From Sphingomonas arvum (GTDB taxonomy: Bacteria > Pseudomonadota > Alphaproteobacteria > Sphingomonadales > Sphingomonadaceae), in assembly GCF_026013565.1 (NCBI RefSeq), contig NZ_JAPDOB010000002.1, forward strand, positions 868,001-932,000: a stretch of DNA of 64,000 nt. Reading direction: 5' to 3'. The position numbers were made by a program, and so were the translations under genes. This document shows positions 46,863 to 54,546 of the stretch, one piece after another; position 1 is the stretch's first letter; the number at the start of each line of letters is the position of its first letter. The notes under the pieces are model-generated. The model saw nothing but the letters and a program-made list of their open reading frames with translations. It was not told the origin of the DNA and did not search any database.

Positions 46863-48106
46863 AGCGAGCCGGCGATCAGGGCCGGCGCCTCGGCCGGAAT
46901 GGCGGTGAGGGCGTCGGCGACGGTGGCGTGGGCGGTGGCGGGGAGGCCGAGGTCTTGTGCGGTCGCGGCGAGGTCGTGGGGTTTACTCGCGAGCTCGTGG
47001 GTGAAGCCGACGGCGTGAACCTGGGTCGCGACGCCGCGAAAGGGGGCCAGCAGGCCGCGGGCGTCCTTGGTGGTCAGCACGCCCGTGACGAGGTGCAGCG
47101 GGCCGCTGACGAGGCCTGACATTGCCTCCGCCAGCGCTTCCGCTGCCTGGGGATTGTGGCCGCCGTCCAGCCAGACCTGACGATCGCCGATCAGGGGTCC
47201 GGGCCGGAGCTGCTGCAGACGAGCGGGCCAGCGGGTGTCGCGCATGGCGGCAGCGAGCGCGGTCTCGGGAAGGGCTAAGTCGGACTGGTGGCGGAGCATG
47301 CCAATTGCCAGCCCGGCATTATCGACCTGGTGCGCGCCCGGGAGCGCAGGACGGGGCAGGCGCAGGTCGCCCGCACCGTCGCGATAGTGGAGGTGGTCGA
47401 CGTGGGACCAGACGTCCCAGCCGTTTCCTTGCGCGATGAGCGTGGCACCAACGGCCGCCGTGACTTCCGCGACGCGTGCGGCGACTTCCGGCGGGTAGGC
47501 GAGGGTGACGAGCGGCACGCCGGGCTTGGCGATGGCGGCCTTCTCGGCGGCAATGCCGGTCAGCTCGGCGCCTAACCACTGCTGGTGGTCGTGCCCAAGC
47601 GCCGCAATGCCGGTGACCAGCGGGCGGGCGATGACGTTGGTGGCGTCGAGGCGGCCACCCATGCCGACCTCCAGCACCAGCGCGTCCGCGGGGGTGCGCG
47701 CGAAGGCGAGAAAAGCGGCAGCGGCCGTCACTTCGAAGAAGCTCGGTTCGATAGCGGCGCTGGCGTCCAGCACTTCGCCGAGCAGGGCGGCGAGCCGGTC
47801 GTCGTCGATCAAGGTGCCGGCCAGGCGGATGCGTTCGTTGAAGCGGACGAGGTGCGGCGAGGTGAAGGCGTGGACGCGGTGCCCGGCTGCTTCCAGCGCG
47901 GTGCGGAGGAAGGCGCAGGTGGACCCCTTGCCATTGGTGCCGGCCACGTGGAGCACGGGGGGAAGCCGGTCCTGCGGGCGGCCGAGCCGGTCGAGCAGGC
48001 TTGTGATGCGCTCCAGCCCCAGGCGGTCGCCACCCGGGCTGAGCGCAGCCAGTCGGTCGAGCTGCGCCTGGACGCCCGGATGATCCGAGCGTGCGCCGTC
48101 AGCCAT
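46814..48106 (-). CDS. folC: Bifunctional folylpolyglutamate/dihydrofolate synthase
   Basis: A 430-residue Mur-ligase-type ATP enzyme. The P-loop is VAGTNGKGSTCAFL, with supporting TSPHLVRFNERIR, EVGMGGRLDATNV and LDGGHNPQAAEAL. It adds glycine-to-glutamate linked tails to folates and can make dihydrofolate. It overlaps accD by 1 nt (TGATG), the conserved accD-folC pairing. Confidence 0.95.
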   Translation of the reverse strand: MADGARSDHPGVQAQLDRLAALSPGGDRLGLERITSLLDRLGRPQDRLPPVLHVAGTNGKGSTCAFLRTALEAAGHRVHAFTSPHLVRFNERIRLAGTLIDDDRLAALLGEVLDASAAIEPSFFEVTAAAAFLAFARTPADALVLEVGMGGRLDATNVIARPLVTGIAALGHDHQQWLGAELTGIAAEKAAIAKPGVPLVTLAYPPEVAARVAEVTAAVGATLIAQGNGWDVWSHVDHLHYRDGAGDLRLPRPALPGAHQVDNAGLAIGMLRHQSDLALPETALAAAMRDTRWPARLQQLRPGPLIGDRQVWLDGGHNPQAAEALAEAMSGLVSGPLHLVTGVLTTKDARGLLAPFRGVATQVHAVGFTHELASKPHDLAATAQDLGLPATAHATVADALTAIPAEAPALIAGSLYLAGEVLALNDESPS

Positions 48107-48966
48107 CAGGCGGCCTCGGCCTCGCTCTCCGGTGCGAGATAGGCGATGAGCTTGCCGATGGTGGCGCGCAGGTCGCCGCGGGGGACGACCAGGTCGACCA
48201 TGCCGTGGTCGCGAAGATACTCGGCGCGCTGGAAGCCGTCGGGCAGCTTCTCGCGGATAGTCTGCTCGATGACGCGCTGGCCGGCGAAGCCGATCAGGGC
48301 GCCCGGCTCGGCCAGTTGCACGTCGCCCAGCATTGCGTAGCTGGCGGTGACGCCGCCGGTGGTGGGGTCGGTCAACACGACGATGTAAGGCAAGCCGGCT
48401 TCGCGCAGTTCGGCCAGCGCCACGGTGGTGCGCGGCATCTGCATCAAGCTGAGGATGCCTTCCTGCATGCGGGCGCCGCCGGCCGCCGTGAAGATGATGT
48501 AGGGAGCACGGGCCTCGATCGCGGCGCGGACCCCGGCCAGGAAGGCGGAACCGACCGCGACGCCCATGGAGCCGCCCATGAAGGCGAAATCCTGCACGCC
48601 GACCACGGCCGTCCGACCTTCGACCTGGCCGCGGGCATTGATCAGGGCGTCGCGTTCTTCGGTGGCGGTGCGGGCGGCTTTCAGACGGTCGACATAGCGC
48701 TTGGTGTCGCGGAACTTGAGCGGGTCCTCCCGCGCCTCGGGGGCGGCGAGTTCGTCATACTTGCCCTCGTCGAACAGGATGGCGAAGCGCTGGTGCGCAC
48801 GGATACGGTCGTGGTGGTCGCAGCGCGGGCAGACAAAGAGATTGTCCTCCCATTCCTTGAGGAACACCATCGAGTCGCACTTCTTGCACTTGTGCCAGAG
48901 GTTCTCGGCGACCTGCCGCTTGGGAAGGAAGGAGATGCTGTTGCGGACCCGGTTCAGCCAGCTCAT
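48106..48966 (-). CDS. accD: Acetyl-CoA carboxylase carboxyltransferase subunit beta
   Basis: A 286-residue carboxyltransferase subunit that forms malonyl-CoA with AccA. The zinc ribbon is at the N-terminus (CKKC at about 27-30 and CPRC at about 46-49), followed by the crotonase-like core ([34 protein letters not shown]). Malonyl-CoA also supplies the type III PKS encoded at 15.9 kb. The upstream gap to pyrF is 55 bp. Confidence 0.96.
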   Translation of the reverse strand: MSWLNRVRNSISFLPKRQVAENLWHKCKKCDSMVFLKEWEDNLFVCPRCDHHDRIRAHQRFAILFDEGKYDELAAPEAREDPLKFRDTKRYVDRLKAARTATEERDALINARGQVEGRTAVVGVQDFAFMGGSMGVAVGSAFLAGVRAAIEARAPYIIFTAAGGARMQEGILSLMQMPRTTVALAELREAGLPYIVVLTDPTTGGVTASYAMLGDVQLAEPGALIGFAGQRVIEQTIREKLPDGFQRAEYLRDHGMVDLVVPRGDLRATIGKLIAYLAPESEAEAA

Positions 48967-49021
48967 CGACGTATGTTCTTTCGGGAAACAGGAAGCGGTG
49001 AGGCCCTAGCGCCGCCCGCCT

Positions 49022-49696
49022 CTACAGGGAAGCGGCGATCGCGCGCGCGGCCTCGGCCGGGCTCTCGGCGGCGGTGACCGGTCGCCCGACGACCAGCATG
49101 GAGGCTCCGGCGGCGAGTGCTTGCGCAGGGGTCATGACCCGCTTCTGGTCGCCGGTGTCGCTGCCGGCCGGGCGCACGCCGGGCACGACGAAGTAGCCGT
49201 CGGGCCAGGCAGCCCTGGCGCCCGCGACCTCCGCGCCCGAGCAGACGATCCCGTCGCAGCCGGCGCGGCGGCTGAGGTCGGCCAGGCGCCTGACCTGGAC
49301 GTCGGCCGCGTCGCAGACACCGATGTCGGCCAGGTCACCATCGTCGAGGCTGGTCAGAACGGTGACTGCCACTACCTTGGTGTCCTCGGGCGCGGCGGCC
49401 CTGGCGGCCGCGAGCATCGCCTCGCCACCCGCCGCGTGGACCGTCAGGACGGCCGGCCTGAGGGGCGCGAGCGCCGCCACCGCCTTGCCGACCGTGTTGG
49501 GGATGTCGTGGAGCTTCAGATCGAGGAAGATCGGCAATCCTTCGCACGCCAGTCCGCGGACGCCACCCGGGCCGTTAGCGACGAAGAACTCCAAACCGAG
49601 CTTGATCCCGCCGGCATGCGGGCGGACGGCGGCGGCCAGCCGCTGCGCCCGCGACAGGTCCGGCGTGTCGATCGCGATGAACACGGGGCTGGTCAT
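49022..49696 (-). CDS. pyrF: Orotidine 5'-phosphate decarboxylase
   Basis: A 224-residue TIM-barrel enzyme that makes UMP. The catalytic Lys-Asp array is LDLKLHDIPNTVGKA, and the phosphate-binding end is MLVVGRPVTAA. The start ATG 49696 overlaps the lapA stop by 4 nt. In many sphingomonads trpF, trpB and trpA lie between pyrF and accD; they are absent here. Confidence 0.95.
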   Translation of the reverse strand: MTSPVFIAIDTPDLSRAQRLAAAVRPHAGGIKLGLEFFVANGPGGVRGLACEGLPIFLDLKLHDIPNTVGKAVAALAPLRPAVLTVHAAGGEAMLAAARAAAPEDTKVVAVTVLTSLDDGDLADIGVCDAADVQVRRLADLSRRAGCDGIVCSGAEVAGARAAWPDGYFVVPGVRPAGSDTGDQKRVMTPAQALAAGASMLVVGRPVTAAESPAEAARAIAASL

Positions 49697-49986
49697 GGTA
49701 CGATGGGCGCGGTCTCGGCCGGGTTCACCGCCGGCGGGTTGGCCAGGACCTCCGCCTGGTGGGACTGCACCGCCAGCCGGCGCTTCAGCGTCCAGATCCG
49801 CCCGCGCAGGATGATGAGCGTGGGGAGCAGGCCGAGCAGGAACGCGATCGCGATCAGCAGCGGAATCTTGATGTCCAGCTGCAGGCTGCCCCACAGGTTG
49901 AGGGTCACGTCCGACCAGTTGTTCCTTGCCATGATCGCGAGGAACGCCGCCACGACCACCCAGAACAATGTGCGCAGGAACTGCAT
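49693..49986 (-). CDS. lapA: LapA-domain membrane protein
   Basis: A 97-residue protein with two membrane helices (about 5-22 and 42-62) separated by NNWSDVTLNLWG, then a cytoplasmic basic/coiled segment (RIWTLKRRLAV), matching the LapA domain (DUF1049). In E. coli LapA-LapB controls LpxC and thus lipopolysaccharide amount. It is the first visible gene of the lapA-pyrF pair. Confidence 0.85.
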   Translation of the reverse strand: MQFLRTLFWVVVAAFLAIMARNNWSDVTLNLWGSLQLDIKIPLLIAIAFLLGLLPTLIILRGRIWTLKRRLAVQSHQAEVLANPPAVNPAETAPIVP

Positions 49987-50133
49987 GGGCGTCACCGATA
50001 GGCGAGCCGTGCGATCTTTTCCAGCGGCGGTGCGTTCGTCGCTGCAACCTATCGTTTCAGCGCAGCGAAGCGACGGGCCCGTTGAGAGGAGGCCCACGGA
50101 GCGCCACACGGGCGGTCCGGGGAGGATGAAACA

Positions 50134-51471
50134 CTGAAGAGGACCACGCTGTTCGGCGCTGGCGCCGTGTTGCTGGTTGGGGCCGCGCTGGCGAGTGTCC
50201 GCGTGGTCGAGCCGGCGCAGGGCTCTGCCGCGCAAGGCGCCGGCGCACCGGTCGCCGCTAACCTGGCGCTCGCCAAGGTCACGCCGGCTGCGCGCCGCGA
50301 CGTCAACTACGCCCAGATCGACGAGCGCCTGAAGCGCCTGGTGGAGAAGCCAGGCGTCGTGGGCGTCGCTGTTGGCATCGTCGAGAACGGCCGCATCACG
50401 TTCCTGAACGGCTATGGCGAGACGGTGGCTGGGTCGGGCGACAAGGTCACGCCGGCGACGGTGTTCCGTTGGGCCTCGGTTAGCAAGGGCGTCGCCGGCA
50501 CCATGGTCGCGAAGCTGGCCGAGCAGGGCAAGGTCGACCTCAACGGCCCGCTGGTGAACTATGCGCCGGGATTGAAGCTGCCGAACGGCGGCGAGTATCG
50601 GGTGACGGTCAGCGACCTCCTCAGCCACCGGTCGGGCCTGCCGAAGCACGCCTTCGACAACAAGCTGGAGGAAGGCCAGCCAGTGCCGGTGCTCAAGGCG
50701 CAGTTGGCGACGGTCGGTCTGGGCTGCGCGCCGGGGACGTGCTGGAGCTACCAGAACGTCGCATATGACGGCGCCAGCGACATCGTCGCCAAGGCAACGG
50801 GCAAACCCTACCAGGAGGTGGTCGCCCAGCAGCTGTTCGGGCCGATCGGCATGAGTTCGGCGACGATGACCCGCGACGGATTGATGACCGCACGCAGCTG
50901 GGCACGGCCGCACAGCGTCGGTCGGCGACCGCTGGAAGTGACGCAGCCCTACTACGACGTGCCGGCGGCCGGCGGCGTCAACAGCAACATCAAGGACCTG
51001 GCGCTGTGGATGATCGCGCAGGCCGGCGGCATGCCGACCGTGCTCTCGCCCAAGGTGCTGGCCACCATTCATCAGCCGCTGGTCAAGACGCCGGGCGAGC
51101 GGGCGCGGCTGCGCAAGTTCCTCGAGCGGGTCGGCGACGCTTATTACGGCCTCGGCTGGCGTTCGTATAATTACGCCGGGCACACGATCGTCGGCCATCG
51201 CGGTGGCGTGAACGGCTACCGCTCGCTGATCCTGTTCGATCCGCAGCTGAAGAGCGGCGTGGTGGCGCTATGGAACAGCAACACGAACCAGCCGGGCGGC
51301 CTGGAGTTCGAGGTGATGGATATGCTCTACCACCTGCCGTTCCGCGACTGGCTGGAGCTGAACAAGGTGCCCGGCAAGGTGCCGACCGCGCCAGCCGAGC
51401 AGCCGGAGGAACAGCCAACAACCGAGGTAGCGCTGGCCGGGTCCGGTGGTGGGACGACGCGTGGACGCTAG
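50134..51471 (+). CDS. Serine beta-lactamase-like hydrolase (class C/PBP fold), exported
   Basis: About 445 residues. The catalytic SxxK is SVSK, the second element YxN is YQN, and a late HRGG fits the KTG-position motif of this superfamily. Proteins of this type act as esterases, D,D-peptidases or beta-lactamases; resistance is not implied. The frame is open only from TGA 50083. The best start is CTG 50134: GGGGAGG lies 8 nt upstream, and it yields a basic KRTTL head and a full signal peptide. GTG 50167 would lose the basic head. Confidence 0.85.
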   Translation: MKRTTLFGAGAVLLVGAALASVRVVEPAQGSAAQGAGAPVAANLALAKVTPAARRDVNYAQIDERLKRLVEKPGVVGVAVGIVENGRITFLNGYGETVAGSGDKVTPATVFRWASVSKGVAGTMVAKLAEQGKVDLNGPLVNYAPGLKLPNGGEYRVTVSDLLSHRSGLPKHAFDNKLEEGQPVPVLKAQLATVGLGCAPGTCWSYQNVAYDGASDIVAKATGKPYQEVVAQQLFGPIGMSSATMTRDGLMTARSWARPHSVGRRPLEVTQPYYDVPAAGGVNSNIKDLALWMIAQAGGMPTVLSPKVLATIHQPLVKTPGERARLRKFLERVGDAYYGLGWRSYNYAGHTIVGHRGGVNGYRSLILFDPQLKSGVVALWNSNTNQPGGLEFEVMDMLYHLPFRDWLELNKVPGKVPTAPAEQPEEQPTTEVALAGSGGGTTRGR

Positions 51472-51678
51472 CTAGGCACCGGTCCGCCGCTCCACTGCGT
51501 GCAGTTCGTGCAGTTGCTTGCGGCTTGCGGCCCAGCGCAGCAGCATGCCGGTGATCGACGTCGCCATGCCCGCCAGCAGCGCCGGAAGGTGCCATGAGGG
51601 ATCCTCGGGGCTGGGCCAAGCGACGGAGCCGAGCAGCATCACGCTGATGATCGAGACGAAATAACCCAAGCCGCGCAT
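51472..51678 (-). CDS. Small two-helix membrane protein
   Basis: A 68-residue protein with hydrophobic segments at about 3-17 and 31-46, a polar loop (SPEDPSW) and a basic C-terminal tail. ATG 51678 is preceded by GGAGGAGG, a strong ribosome site. Its stop codon directly abuts the stop of the convergent hydrolase gene. No family recognised. Confidence 0.6.
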   Translation of the reverse strand: MRGLGYFVSIISVMLLGSVAWPSPEDPSWHLPALLAGMATSITGMLLRWAASRKQLHELHAVERRTGA

Positions 51679-51767
51679 CGGGCCTCCTCCAGCTGTTGCG
51701 ACTGCTTCGCAGGCGGAACAACTGTTCCGGCGCGCCGGTTTCATGGGGCGTTATTCAGGAGAGCTCC

Positions 51768-52265
51768 ATGCCCGACGCCATCACCTTGTTGAAGGAAGAC
51801 CACCGCAAGCTTGAAGGCCTGTTCAAGGACTTCCAGGACGCCAAGGGCAACGGGGCCAAGAAGAAACTGGCCGAGCAGATCTGCGCCGAGATCATCGTTC
51901 ATAGCCAGATCGAGGAAGAGATCTTCTACCCGGCATGCGAGGGCAAGGTGGAGGAGGCCGACCTCAAGGAAGCCTATGTCGAGCATGACGCGGCCAAGGT
52001 GCTGGTGGCCGAGATCGCACACGGCGGGCCCGACGACGAATATTACGACGGCAAGGTCAAGGTGCTGCAGGAAGAGATGGAGCACCACATCAAGGAAGAG
52101 GAAGGTTGGCTCCACGGCATCTTCAGCCAGGCCAAGCGCCACGGCGTCGACATGGACGCGGTGGGCGAGCAGCTGAAGAAGCGGCGGTCGGAGCTGATGG
52201 CCAAGATCGACAAGGACGGGCTGCCCAAGGTCAAGCTCACCACCATGGACGACGTCAAGGTTTAG
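51768..52265 (+). CDS. Hemerythrin HHE-domain protein
   Basis: A 165-residue helical protein. Candidate di-iron ligands are in EDHRKLEGLF, HSQIEEEIFYPA, VEHDAAKV and MEHHIKEEE, the arrangement of bacterial HHE cation-binding domains. Such proteins sense or buffer oxygen, NO or iron. ATG 51768 is preceded by AGGAGA. Its stop is shared (TTAG) with the convergent DUF6356 gene. Confidence 0.9.
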   Translation: MPDAITLLKEDHRKLEGLFKDFQDAKGNGAKKKLAEQICAEIIVHSQIEEEIFYPACEGKVEEADLKEAYVEHDAAKVLVAEIAHGGPDDEYYDGKVKVLQEEMEHHIKEEEGWLHGIFSQAKRHGVDMDAVGEQLKKRRSELMAKIDKDGLPKVKLTTMDDVKV

Positions 52266-52666
52266 GCGACCGGCTCCAGGTCCGGGTTTGTGCGGAGGTA
52301 GGCAACGGGCACCGCGAGGCAGAGGAGGCCGAGCGGGATCATCAGCACGTTGCCGCCGCCGCGCAGCATCAGCAGCAACGGCGGGACCGACAAGAGCAGA
52401 AGCGTGGTCAGCACCAGTGCGCCCGAGCCACTGCGAGCGGTCGGCCGAAGGCGCTCGCGGTCCCGGAACAATTCACTGAGCAAGGCGACGATACGGCTGG
52501 CCGAAGTGCGGCAGACGCCGGGCACCAGAGCGTGAACGAGGCAGGCCAGCGCCGCCGACAGCAGCAGCGTCGCGACCAGCAGGGCAAAGCCAAGGTGCTG
52601 GAAATAGCCCTCGCGGGCCTGCGCAAGGTGCTCGCGGCTGGCGCCGATGATGGACCGGTCCGACAT
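52262..52666 (-). CDS. DUF6356 family membrane protein
   Basis: A 134-residue protein with three hydrophobic segments. The first half (REHLAQAREGYFQHLGFA, ACLVHALVPGVCRTSAS) resembles DUF6356 proteins common in sphingomonads and often annotated near capsule genes; the second half adds two more helices and is less familiar. ATG 52666 chosen. Function unknown. Confidence 0.7.
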   Translation of the reverse strand: MSDRSIIGASREHLAQAREGYFQHLGFALLVATLLLSAALACLVHALVPGVCRTSASRIVALLSELFRDRERLRPTARSGSGALVLTTLLLLSVPPLLLMLRGGGNVLMIPLGLLCLAVPVAYLRTNPDLEPVA

Positions 52667-52733
52667 GACGCGCATTGCATCGTGCTTGCGCCACGCCGTC
52701 AACCGGCCGCGCGACGGACGGCCGCAAAAGAAG

Positions 52734-52767
52734 GCCGGCGCCGCGACAGGGGGTGCGCGGCGCCGGC
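52734..52767 (-). terminator. Terminator of the L,D-transpeptidase gene
   Basis: A perfect 12-bp inverted repeat (GCCGGCGCCGCG at 52734-52745, CGCGGCGCCGGC at 52756-52767) is followed on the minus strand by CTTCTTTTG. It lies downstream of the transpeptidase stop on that strand. Confidence 0.75.
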
Positions 52768-52814
52768 AGGTGCGGCGGCGCAGGGGAGACGCCGCCGGTA
52801 GGAAGCTTAAAGCT

Positions 52815-53360
52815 TCACGCGCCGATCAGGACGGGGGTCCCCACGTCGGTGAGCTTGTACAGCTTGGCGGCAAAGGCGCTCGGCAGGCGGATGCAGCCAT
52901 GACTTGCCGGCTCACCCGGATTGTGACCGGCGTGCAGTGCAATGCCGTAATTGTCGATGCGCTGCATGAAGGGCATGGGCGCATTGTCGTACTTCTTGCT
53001 GCGGTGCATCGGCTTCTTCTCCAGCACGCTGAAGATCCCGGTGGGCGTGTCCTTGCCCTCCTTGCCGCTGGAGATGGTGGTCATACCGACCAGCCGGTCG
53101 CCGCGGTAGACATAGGCCATCTGCTCGCCGAGGCTCACCACGACCTTGGCCGGACCTTCGCCGAGGTCATCGGCCCACAGGTACTGGCCGGGCGCGAGGG
53201 CCTTGGGCCCGAAGCTTTCCAGCATGTCCCAGCGGGCCGCGTCGGCGGCGCTGGTCGCCTCGATGCGGGCTTCCGCCGATTCTTCCGAAGCCAGTGCGGC
53301 GGTGGGGACCGACAGGGCGAACAATCCCGACGCCGCCAGCGCAATCGCTAGCTTGTTCAT
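52815..53360 (-). CDS. Periplasmic L,D-transpeptidase (YkuD fold)
   Basis: A 181-residue exported enzyme with a signal peptide (about 1-24, ending AALAS) and the YkuD active site in HAGHNPGEPASHGCIRL (Cys nucleophile). Such enzymes cross-link peptidoglycan at 3-3 bonds or attach proteins. The spacing DTPTGIFSV to the catalytic motif is typical. ATG 53360 is chosen for the signal peptide; an upstream in-frame ATG would lengthen it. Confidence 0.93.
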   Translation of the reverse strand: MNKLAIALAASGLFALSVPTAALASEESAEARIEATSAADAARWDMLESFGPKALAPGQYLWADDLGEGPAKVVVSLGEQMAYVYRGDRLVGMTTISSGKEGKDTPTGIFSVLEKKPMHRSKKYDNAPMPFMQRIDNYGIALHAGHNPGEPASHGCIRLPSAFAAKLYKLTDVGTPVLIGA

Positions 53361-53506
53361 CTTGCGTCTCATTTTGTTGTTGACTTTACTTGAAGTCTTC
53401 AACGGCGGGCCTGAAAAGGCGTTCCGAATGAGTCGCGGGCGTAACTGTTGGCTTGTGTTCAGGAAGGGCGGCGCCGCGAGATCGAGCGACGCCGCATAGG
53501 TCCGGA

Positions 53507-53749
53507 TCAGGCGTGGGCGGTCATGAACTTCTCCAGGTCGCTGCAGCCGCCGATGAGCGTGCCGTCGACCCAGATCAGCGGGGTGGTCGAGACTCCGTGC
53601 TCGGCCTTGAAGGCCTCCACCTCGTCGCGGCTTGCGAGAATGTGCTCCTCCACCTCGAAATTATTGTCGTCGAGCAGCTCCTTGGCGCGGCGGCCGTAAG
53701 GGCATTCGTGCTCGGGCAGGATCATGCGGTAGATGACTGCGGATGGCAT
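53507..53749 (-). CDS. Glutaredoxin-like protein with CPYG motif
   Basis: An 80-residue thioredoxin-fold protein. The active site is CPYG near residue 16, so it is a monothiol-type variant of CPYC. The cis-proline and glutathione-binding parts are TTPLIWVDGTLIGGCSDLEKF. Length and motif fit a small cytosolic glutaredoxin acting on mixed disulfides. Confidence 0.88.
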   Translation of the reverse strand: MPSAVIYRMILPEHECPYGRRAKELLDDNNFEVEEHILASRDEVEAFKAEHGVSTTPLIWVDGTLIGGCSDLEKFMTAHA

Positions 53750-53863
53750 AGCTGGTCTCCTTGGCAGGGGTCGGCGAGTCAGCGAACCGCGCGGAAACGG
53801 GTTCCGCCCCAGCCATAGGCTTGCGGTGCAGCCGCTTACGCCCGTCCGGTCGTTGCGAGTGGC

Positions 53864-54274
53864 TCAGAGGTCTTCGGCGGTCTCGCAGTTGTTCACGGTG
53901 TCGACCAGGGCGGCATATTGGGCCGGTGTCGTCGCCCGCGTGATGAACGGGCCGAGGTAGGCCATTCGTTCGCGTTCCAGTTCGCCGTAGATGCGGGTCC
54001 GGTCGAGCCCGAGCTCGCGCCCGCTGGTCAGGGCAGCGTTCAGGTGGTGCGCCGCCTGGCTCTCCATCAGGCCCTCCCGGGCGTCAATCTGCGTACGCGT
54101 CCGGGGATCGCGCAGCACGTGCACGGCGGCCTCGTAAGCGGCGTAGCAATGCTTCGCGCGAGCAAAGGGCGCCTGTCGGACGCATTCGTCCGTGTCGCAG
54201 CCGTAGGGACGGCAGCCGGACAGCAGCACGGCCATGGAAGCAAGGGCGAGGCTGGCCTGAGCGGACATCTTCAT
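53864..54274 (-). CDS. Predicted lipoprotein, function unknown
   Basis: A 136-residue protein with a lipobox LLSGC (Cys about 21) and a Cys-rich mature N-terminus (GCDTDECVRQ, ARAKHCYAAYEAA), then a helical region ending VNNCETAEDL. The four or five mature cysteines may form disulfides in the periplasm. ATG 54274 chosen as the first with a normal signal sequence. No family recognised. Confidence 0.65.
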   Translation of the reverse strand: MKMSAQASLALASMAVLLSGCRPYGCDTDECVRQAPFARAKHCYAAYEAAVHVLRDPRTRTQIDAREGLMESQAAHHLNAALTSGRELGLDRTRIYGELERERMAYLGPFITRATTPAQYAALVDTVNNCETAEDL

Positions 54275-54546
54275 GGGCGACGGTCCCCTGCTGATTGGAC
54301 ACAAGAACCGGCGGCGCCGCTCTCGTCAACATGGCTCGGCCGCGGCCGTGATCAGCCCGGGCAACTCACCAGCATCCTGATCCGGGGCAAGCACCAGCAG
54401 CAGAGCCTTGCGCGACGACCGTTACCCGACCATCGTTAACGCGCTTTGTGTGGAAGCAGGCGAGGCGAACGGGCGGGGCATGCCTGTTCGGTCTTGCCGG
54501 TTTCCGAGCGTGTCAGTGGGGGATTGGCTCGTGTCGGGTAACGCGG

